From positions 248,001 through 312,000 of the forward strand of contig CBDDEC010000004.1 in assembly GCA_965226785.1 (NCBI GenBank): DNA of 64,000 nucleotides, written 5' to 3'. Origin of the DNA: CBDDEC01 sp965226785. Its GTDB lineage: Bacteria; Chloroflexota; Dehalococcoidia; UBA2979. Positions 58,690 to 64,000 of the stretch are shown one piece after another. Each line of letters opens with the position of its first letter. Position 1 is the stretch's first letter. The position numbers and the translations under genes were made by a program. Below the pieces are notes generated by a model, which had not been told where the DNA came from, searched no databases, and worked only from the letters and a program-made list of their open reading frames with translations.

Positions 58690-58752
58690 GCTGCCTCCTC
58701 GGACGGCGTCGCGAGGAGGAGTCTAAACGGCAGAGCGGTCGGATGACCTCGC

Positions 58753-59541
58753 TTAGCGGATGGAGGTGACGATGCTGGTCCCGCCGATGCAGGAGCCCCC
58801 GCCGGAGACCCAGTCCCAGTTCTCGGAACCGTCGAGCCGCTCCATCGCGGGGTCGTACGTCAGCATGAACGTGGCGGTCGTGATCCCGACACCATCGACC
58901 TTGCTGCCGCTAAAGGTGATGTCGTTGCCGTCGAGGAGGCCAGTCCACGGGTCCATCTGCGACCCGTCGACGCCCACGACCTGGATCTGACTGCCCACGA
59001 TCGTGAAGGTGATGTTCTCCAGGTATGCCGCGGTGTCAGACGCTGACGAGCAGATCCCGATCGGCTGCGGATCGACGGTCATTCGCCAGGCCCCCGCCAT
59101 CGTCGGCGGCGCAGGGGTCGCGGTGGGCGTTGCCGTCGGAGTCGGCGTCGCCGTAGAGGTGGCTGTCGGTGTGGCTGTGGGCGTGGCTGACGGCGCGGCC
59201 GTCGCCGTCGGGCTGGGCGTCGAGGCTGGCGCCGGTTCCTCGGTCGGCTCGGGCGTCGGGGTCGGGGTCGAAGTAGGCGACGGCGATGGCGTACTCGTGG
59301 GCGTCGGCGTCGGTGTGTCAGTGGCGAGCGCGGCTGTAGGCGTCGCGGTGGATGTCGGGCTTGGCGCAGTCACGAGCGGTTCGTCGTCGTCGCCGCTCGA
59401 CAGGATGAACACGGCGATCACGATCACCAGCAGCAGCGCGCCCGCGCCAGCCAGGAACCACCAGATGAAGAAGAAGCGTCGACGCCGTCGTCGCTCCTCT
59501 TCCTCCTCGGGCCCGACGGGAGAGTGAGGTTGATCCGCCAT
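58753..59541 (-). CDS. Single-pass membrane protein with Thr/Pro-rich stalk and secreted domain
   Basis: 262 residues from ATG 59541. Charged cytoplasmic N-terminus (EEEEERRRRRR), one helix (about residues 24-47), then a low-complexity Thr/Pro/Ser/Ala stalk (about residues 60-145), typical of surface proteins in Chloroflexota, then a 110-residue beta-rich domain with two Cys (GICSS and GGGSCIGG) that may pair. The stalk explains spurious Gly/Val-rich frames on the other strand. Function unknown; likely a surface or adhesion/sensor protein. Confidence 0.82.
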   Translation of the reverse strand: MADQPHSPVGPEEEEERRRRRRFFFIWWFLAGAGALLLVIVIAVFILSSGDDDEPLVTAPSPTSTATPTAALATDTPTPTPTSTPSPSPTSTPTPTPEPTEEPAPASTPSPTATAAPSATPTATPTATSTATPTPTATPTATPAPPTMAGAWRMTVDPQPIGICSSASDTAAYLENITFTIVGSQIQVVGVDGSQMDPWTGLLDGNDITFSGSKVDGVGITTATFMLTYDPAMERLDGSENWDWVSGGGSCIGGTSIVTSIR

Positions 59542-59641
59542 ACCCCGTGCCTCGCGCGGCAGCATACGCCTCGCCAACGGGCATGGAAACGGCGCGATTG
59601 ACGCCTCGGCGAGGGCTCTAGGGTCTCGATGCAACCGGTGA

Positions 59642-59647
59642 TAGCAT
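59642..59647 (+). promoter_or_regulatory. Putative -10 element TAGCAT with near-leaderless start
   Basis: Ends 9 nt before the GTG start at 59657, with no ribosome site. Matches the TAGCAT at 9733. Confidence 0.4.
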
Positions 59648-59656
59648 CGCGCTCCC

Positions 59657-60985
59657 GTGACTGCCGTACCGCCGACCGACGCCCCGCCCCTCCGCACGCC
59701 CCTCGCGGCGCGGATCGTGCCTGCGGGCGTGTTCTACGGCTGGGCCATCGCGGTGGCCATCGGCGCACTGATGATGGTCGTCGTCGGGATCGGGTACTAC
59801 GGCCTCGCCGTCTTCCTGAACCCGCTGCAGGAGGAGCACGGCTGGTCGAATGGGGCTGTGAGCGGAGCCGCCGCGCTCTACTTCATCGCCTCCGGCATCG
59901 CCTCGGCGCTCTTTGGACCGTTGATCGACCGCCATGGACCGATGTGGCTCATGACCGCCGGGTTCATCCTCGTCGGGTTCTCCGCCGCGCTCGTGGGGTT
60001 CGTCGAGGAGCTCTGGCACCTCTACGCGGTCTACCTGCTACTGGCGCTCGGGTTCGGGATGTCCTCGAACGTCGCGACCAACGCGATCATGACGCGCTGG
60101 TTCATGGTCCGCCGCGCGAGGGCGATGAGCGTTTCCGCGACGGGCATCTCGCTGGGCGGCGTCTTCCTCACGCCGCTGGGCGCCAAGCTGGTCGACATCG
60201 GCGGGCTGGAGCTGGCAGCGCCGGTGCTGGGCGCGCTCGTCCTCATTGTCACGCTGCCGGTGCTCTGGGGTGTGATCGCGTATGACCCGCGACAGATGGG
60301 ACTGCACCCGGACGGCGAGGATCCAGCGCTCAGCCTCGCTGCCGCCAGCACCCGCATCGACGCCGGCTCGCAGTTCCGACCCTGGTCGATTCCTCAGGCG
60401 CTCCGCACCGTGTCGTTCTGGGGCATCGCCATCGCCTTCACGCTCGTGCTGATCGCGCAGACCGGCTTCGTGATCCACCAGATCGCGTTCCTCGAGGACC
60501 GCCTCGGCAGCCGCAGCGCCGCGGCGTTGGCGCTGAGCACCACTGCCTTCGGTAGCATCGTGGCGCGGCTGATCGTCGGCACGTTCGCCGACGCCGTGGA
60601 CAAGCGCTGGCTCACCGTCGTGCTGTTCATCGTGCAGGGGGTGACGGTGTTGCTGGTGCTCCGCACCGAGAGCGTGGTCGCCACCTACGCGCTGACGCTC
60701 ACCTTCGGGTTCACCATCGGGAACATCTACATGATGCAGGCGCTGCTGGTCGGCGAGATCTTCGGCATGGTCTCGTTCGGCGCCATCTTCGGTATCGTGG
60801 CCATGAGCGGGCAGGCAGGGAGTGGGCTCGGCCCGCTGCTGGTCGGTTTGCTCGAGGATCGCAGCGGGAGCTACGACCTCGCGTTCACCGTCACGGCGCT
60901 GATCACGTTCGCGGCTGCCGGGCTTGTGCTCTTCGCACGACCGATCGAGGGCCTCGGCAGCGCTGCGCCTCCCGGCGAAGGCTGA
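59657..60985 (+). CDS. MFS transporter, oxalate/monocarboxylate-type
   Basis: 442 residues, GTG start. Twelve transmembrane helices. Features such as FYGWAIAVAIGALMM, GLAVFLNPLQEEHGWS near helix 1-2, FGPLIDRHGP and MTRWFMVRRARAMSVSATGISLGG are typical of OxlT/MCT-like (MFS_1) carriers of organic anions. Likely imports carboxylic acids used by the catabolic genes in the window. Confidence 0.93.
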   Translation: MTAVPPTDAPPLRTPLAARIVPAGVFYGWAIAVAIGALMMVVVGIGYYGLAVFLNPLQEEHGWSNGAVSGAAALYFIASGIASALFGPLIDRHGPMWLMTAGFILVGFSAALVGFVEELWHLYAVYLLLALGFGMSSNVATNAIMTRWFMVRRARAMSVSATGISLGGVFLTPLGAKLVDIGGLELAAPVLGALVLIVTLPVLWGVIAYDPRQMGLHPDGEDPALSLAAASTRIDAGSQFRPWSIPQALRTVSFWGIAIAFTLVLIAQTGFVIHQIAFLEDRLGSRSAAALALSTTAFGSIVARLIVGTFADAVDKRWLTVVLFIVQGVTVLLVLRTESVVATYALTLTFGFTIGNIYMMQALLVGEIFGMVSFGAIFGIVAMSGQAGSGLGPLLVGLLEDRSGSYDLAFTVTALITFAAAGLVLFARPIEGLGSAAPPGEG

Positions 60986-60988
60986 TCG

Positions 60989-61852
60989 TTAGCCCGTTTC
61001 CAGCGGCAGAGCCGGGTCCGCCGCCCACTCGGACATCGATGCGTCATAGATCGACACGTTCTCGACGCCGAGCATCTTCAGCACGAACGCGTCGCTGCTG
61101 GCCGCAATACCCCCGCCGCAGTAAGTGATCACACGCTCGCCGTCGGTGGCGCCGACGCCGGCGAACTGCGTGCGCAGCTCCTCGAGCGGTCGATACGCCC
61201 CCGTCTCCGGGTCGACGAGGCCGAACGCCGGAACGTTGACGCTCGAAGGGATGTGACCGGGCCGGCCGTATGGCGACACCTCGCCGCTGTGCTGGTCCGC
61301 GCCGAGGGCGTTGAGGATGCACGTGGCGCCATCCTCGATGCTCGCCAGCACATCGTCGCGGTCGGCGAACAGCTCGGGCCGCGGCTGCGGCACGAACGTC
61401 GCCTCCGGGTAGCTCGGCGGCTCCGTCGAGGTCGGGCGACCCTCGGCGCTCCACTTCGTCCAACCGCCGTTGAGGACGGCCGCGTCGTCGAAGCCAGTGG
61501 CGCGCAGCATCCACCAGATGCGCGTCGCCCACATGTGGCCCGCGCGGTCGTAGAGCACGACGCGTGTGCCTTCGCCCACGCCATAGCGGCCCATCGCCGC
61601 CGCGAACTCCTCGGCGGGGGGCATCATGAAACGGAGCTGCGAGTTGCGGTCGGAGAGATCCCCCGGCAGGTCGGCAAAGCCGCTGCCGGGGATGTGCGCG
61701 GCGGTCCACTCCTCGCGAGCGGCGGCGGTGTCGAACCCACCACCCTCGCGCGGTCGCAGGAACACCGTGCAGTCCAGGACGCGCAGGTCCGGATCCTCGA
61801 GGTGTGTTTCGAGCCAGTCGGTTTCAACCAGCGGTGTCTCGAACGCGCTCAT
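60989..61852 (-). CDS. Tandem-rhodanese sulfurtransferase
   Basis: 287 residues from the ATG at 61852, with GAGGAGG upstream. Two rhodanese modules; the second carries the active-site Cys in ITYCGGGIAASS, in the CxGGxxA form of SseA/mercaptopyruvate-type enzymes. The first module is catalytically silent. Transfers sulfur from thiosulfate or mercaptopyruvate to a thiol. TATCAT (minus) at 61876-61881. Confidence 0.93.
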   Translation of the reverse strand: MSAFETPLVETDWLETHLEDPDLRVLDCTVFLRPREGGGFDTAAAREEWTAAHIPGSGFADLPGDLSDRNSQLRFMMPPAEEFAAAMGRYGVGEGTRVVLYDRAGHMWATRIWWMLRATGFDDAAVLNGGWTKWSAEGRPTSTEPPSYPEATFVPQPRPELFADRDDVLASIEDGATCILNALGADQHSGEVSPYGRPGHIPSSVNVPAFGLVDPETGAYRPLEELRTQFAGVGATDGERVITYCGGGIAASSDAFVLKMLGVENVSIYDASMSEWAADPALPLETG

Positions 61853-61889
61853 CTCATCCTCCTCACGCTCCCGCGATGATAGCGGCAGC

Positions 61890-63059
61890 TCATCGTTCGT
61901 AGACGACGCCGCCCGTGCGGTGTGCAGCGATGTAGTCGTGGTCGATCTCAACGCCGAGGCCCGGCCCCTCGGGCGGCTGCACGCAACCCTGCTCGTCGAT
62001 GGACTCGAGTTGCTCCTCGTAGTTGAGGAACACCGGCGGCCGCGACAGCTTCAGCCGAGGGTGCACCAGGCCCATCTCGTAGTAGTTCGTGTTGCGGATC
62101 GCCGCCATCAAGTGCCGGCGCGTGGGGCCGGGCGAATGCAGTTCCGCGTCGAGGCCGAAGCCCTCTGCGGCGTGCGCCACCTTGAGGCCGCCTGTGATGC
62201 CGCCGTCGTAGTCGGGGTCGACCCGCACGAAGTCGGTACCGTCCGCGACGATGAAGTCGACGTGCATCTCTACCCCTCGGATGTGCTCGGTCTGCAGCAG
62301 CGGAGTGCTGATCAACTCGCGCAGCTTGCGGTGACCGAAGGCGGAGACGCCGCCGTCGCGGTACGGATCCTCGAGCCAGAGATAGCCGTACTCGTCGCAT
62401 GCCTTCCCGACCTTGTAGGCGTCCGCGAACGTCATCAGCGTGCTCGCCGGGTCGAGCATCAGGTCCATCTTCCCGCCGACGCGACGAGCCACCGCTTCCA
62501 TGAGGTCAAGACGCTTCCGCAGCGTGGCGTCGCGCCACCAGTGGATCTTGTACGCGGGGTAGCCCATCTCCAGGCACTGCTCGGCGAAGTCGGCATAGGC
62601 CTCGGGCGTGCTCAGGCCATCGGGCTCGTCGTCTCCCACCGTCGTGCTGGCGTAGCACGGGAGGTCCGTGCAGAACTCGCCCAGCAGCTGGTACACCGGC
62701 GCGTCGAAGAACTTGCCGGCGATGTCCCAGAGCGCCATGTCGACCTGTGACATCCCCATCCGCGCCTGCTGCTTCAGCGACAGCTTGGCGTCGTTGTAGA
62801 ACCGCTCGCGCGCCAACGCGCTGCGCCCGAGCAGCGCGTGCGCGACGTTGGCCACGCCCGCCAGCTCCGAGGCGTTCCCACCCACGTATTCGCCGGTGAT
62901 GCCGAGGTCCGTCTCGACGGACAGCAGCCGCCCGGTTCGCGTCAGCCGGCCGCCCTTGCGGTACATCGGCATGCGCGTCTCTCGGTGCGGTTCGATGTCC
63001 TGGAGCTCGTAGCTGAACTCCGTGATCTCGATCTTCGTGACGATCGGGGGCCGATCCAT
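61890..63059 (-). CDS. Enolase-superfamily member, mandelate racemase type with KxH
   Basis: 389 residues. Metal ligands D203 (LDPAS), E230 (LEDP) and E258 (TEH) are in place; the general bases are K171-x-H173 (YKIHWW) and the His308/Asp281 dyad, whose 27-residue spacing equals that of mandelate racemase. KxH instead of KxK suggests an acid-sugar dehydratase or a racemase with one altered base. MPMYRKGGRLTRTGRLLSVETD marks the capping domain. Substrate unknown. Confidence 0.93.
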   Translation of the reverse strand: MDRPPIVTKIEITEFSYELQDIEPHRETRMPMYRKGGRLTRTGRLLSVETDLGITGEYVGGNASELAGVANVAHALLGRSALARERFYNDAKLSLKQQARMGMSQVDMALWDIAGKFFDAPVYQLLGEFCTDLPCYASTTVGDDEPDGLSTPEAYADFAEQCLEMGYPAYKIHWWRDATLRKRLDLMEAVARRVGGKMDLMLDPASTLMTFADAYKVGKACDEYGYLWLEDPYRDGGVSAFGHRKLRELISTPLLQTEHIRGVEMHVDFIVADGTDFVRVDPDYDGGITGGLKVAHAAEGFGLDAELHSPGPTRRHLMAAIRNTNYYEMGLVHPRLKLSRPPVFLNYEEQLESIDEQGCVQPPEGPGLGVEIDHDYIAAHRTGGVVYER

Positions 63060-63115
63060 GGTCTGACTCCGTGTTGCGACTGATCGTTGGCGTCAGCGCA
63101 CACTAGCGGAGTCCG

Positions 63116-64000
63116 CTACTCCTCGGCCGCTCGTGTCTCTCGCTCCCAGGCGATCGTGCGCTGCAGCGCCTTCCGGAACGGCACGCGTTCTGCGTAGCCC
63201 AACTCGCACCGGATCCTCGAGGAGTCAGCCGCCATCTGCTGGCGGTAGTCGATCGGCGCACGGCGGTCAGCCGGGATCTGCTCGTCCGGCACGACCTCGA
63301 TCGTCCCGGCCCAGCCGGCCTCCTCGCCCAGCGCGGTCACGAGTTCCTGCCGTGTCCGCGTGTTCTGCTCGGCGACGTGGTACACGCCTTCGGCGGCCTG
63401 GTGCGTCGCGGTCAGCGCCAGCGCTCGTCCGATGTCCTCGACGTAGCCCATCGCGAAGCGCCAGGCCGCCTCGGACGCGCCGAGGGTGAGCGTGGCGTCA
63501 CCGCGGTCCATCGCGGCGAGCTCGCGGACCATCCGGTGCTGGGCGTCGCGCGGTCCATAGACCGCGGGCAGACGTAGCGCCACCGCTTCGAGGTGGGGCC
63601 ATTCGAGCACCACGCGCTCGACCTCGATCTTCTCGTAGTCGTCGATCGGGAACTCCGACTCGCGACCGCTCCCGCGGTATGGATAGAGATAACGCCGCAG
63701 CGGAGAGTCTTCGGTCAGCGCACCCTCGAGTGGCGGCCCGTCCTCGCGGCCTTGCAGGTGGTCGTAGGCGCGGTAGACGTCCATGCTGCTCGCGACCACC
63801 CACCGTCGAACGTCGCCGGCGATTGCCTCCACGGCGGCCCGCGCCGACGCCTTCGTCATCGCAAACATGTCGACGACGACCTCCGGCCGCCAGCCGGCCA
63901 GCTCCGAGGTATGCGCCCCGATCTCCTTGCGGTCCAGCAGGAGCTCGTCGACGCCGAGCGGGACCTCGGCGTCTCCACCACCGGCCGACGCACCGCGGTG
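63116..64000 (-). CDS. NAD-dependent epimerase/dehydratase-like protein (5' end outside window)
   Basis: The reading frame is open through base 64000, so the start and the Rossmann GxxGxxG are missing; 294 residues are visible. Extended-SDR features: WVVASSMDVYRAYD, Y-x3-K-like DDYEKIEVERVV and LRLPAVYGPRD with FAMGYVEDIGRALALT, as in epimerase/CSP41-type proteins. The mid-frame ATG at 63868 is not the start, because coding sequence (LGVDELLLDRKEIGAH) continues upstream. Confidence 0.85.
   Translation of the reverse strand, partial: HRGASAGGGDAEVPLGVDELLLDRKEIGAHTSELAGWRPEVVVDMFAMTKASARAAVEAIAGDVRRWVVASSMDVYRAYDHLQGREDGPPLEGALTEDSPLRRYLYPYRGSGRESEFPIDDYEKIEVERVVLEWPHLEAVALRLPAVYGPRDAQHRMVRELAAMDRGDATLTLGASEAAWRFAMGYVEDIGRALALTATHQAAEGVYHVAEQNTRTRQELVTALGEEAGWAGTIEVVPDEQIPADRRAPIDYRQQMAADSSRIRCELGYAERVPFRKALQRTIAWERETRAAEE

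Noticed and set aside
59003..59527. Gly/Val-repeat plus-strand frame
   Set aside because: Complement of the Thr/Pro-rich stalk; repetitive composition is a by-product.
1..64000. CRISPR array, insertion sequence, prophage or integron
   Set aside because: No regularly spaced repeats, no transposase, integrase or phage genes, and composition is uniform across the window.

Overview
The window is 64 kb of GC-rich, very gene-dense bacterial DNA with about 65 protein genes, no rRNA, tRNA, CRISPR array or transposase that I can see, and almost no intergenic space. It reads like one stretch of chromosome from a free-living heterotroph. Recurrent families (CaiB/BaiF CoA-transferases, a thiolase-like/DUF35 pair, F420-type PPOX and LLM flavoenzymes, MaoC hotdog pairs, enolase-superfamily and 2-hydroxyacid dehydrogenases, a TPTPT-rich anchored protein, a hydrolase/cyclase fusion) suggest a high-GC Chloroflexota lineage (Dehalococcoidia/SAR202-like). 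That is inference from family content; a high-GC actinobacterial relative is not excluded.

Layout: 1-4.5 kb carries a truncated alpha/beta-hydrolase/adenylate cyclase fusion, a frameshifted SnoaL-like gene, a small Cys-rich ORF behind dodecin, a frameshifted exported protein and a toroid-like membrane protein coupled to a MarC-like protein. 4.5-8.1 kb is a five-gene minus-strand operon (SDR, VOC epimerase-like, thiolase-like, DUF35, YbaK) resembling CoA-thioester aldol/retro-aldol metabolism. 8.2-11.1 kb holds NIPSNAP, two paralogous unknown proteins around a one-helix membrane protein, and a CoA-transferase. 11.3-17.4 kb holds an MBL hydrolase, a solo LuxR domain coupled to two methyltransferases, a GrdB-like selenoprotein with an in-frame TGA, a nitroreductase, a 2-hydroxyacid dehydrogenase and a CMD protein. 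17.5-27.8 kb holds an MFS exporter, Ada, an NHL protein, PPOX, a frameshifted lipoprotein sugar dehydrogenase, a tandem CoA-transferase, an MBL hydrolase and a GGDEF-EAL protein. 27.8-35.4 kb holds an Ldh2-type dehydrogenase, malate synthase G, two further hydroxyacid dehydrogenases (a plausible glyoxylate/hydroxyacid group), an APH(3')-like kinase and a P450. 35.5-44.9 kb holds pirin, a membrane protein, a molybdenum hydroxylase large subunit with a MoaD/ThiS protein, a heterodimeric ABC exporter, a crotonase-fold protein and PPOX. 44.9-50.2 kb is a plus-strand run (LLM, two hotdog proteins, nitronate monooxygenase-like, unknown, EtfB, EtfA) that looks like an acyl-CoA-type catabolic unit with its own electron acceptor. 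The remainder holds dehydrogenases, a TPP enzyme, a UroD-family protein, an MFS transporter, a rhodanese, a mandelate-racemase-type enolase member and a truncated epimerase.

Most notable: 14232-15104 (minus) is a single 290-residue reading frame interrupted only by one TGA, in a U-x-x-C context of the GrdB/PrdB family, followed 16 nt later by a perfect 7-bp hairpin with a 6-nt apical loop that fits the bacterial SECIS pattern. Three other genes (923-1346, 2235-2698, 21581-22793) are each broken by a single-base indel in a short G or C run, which looks more like sequence error than decay. Several genes start 6-9 nt after a TAGCAT/TAGGCT hexamer, suggesting leaderless mRNAs, and three convergent gene pairs overlap at their stop codons.
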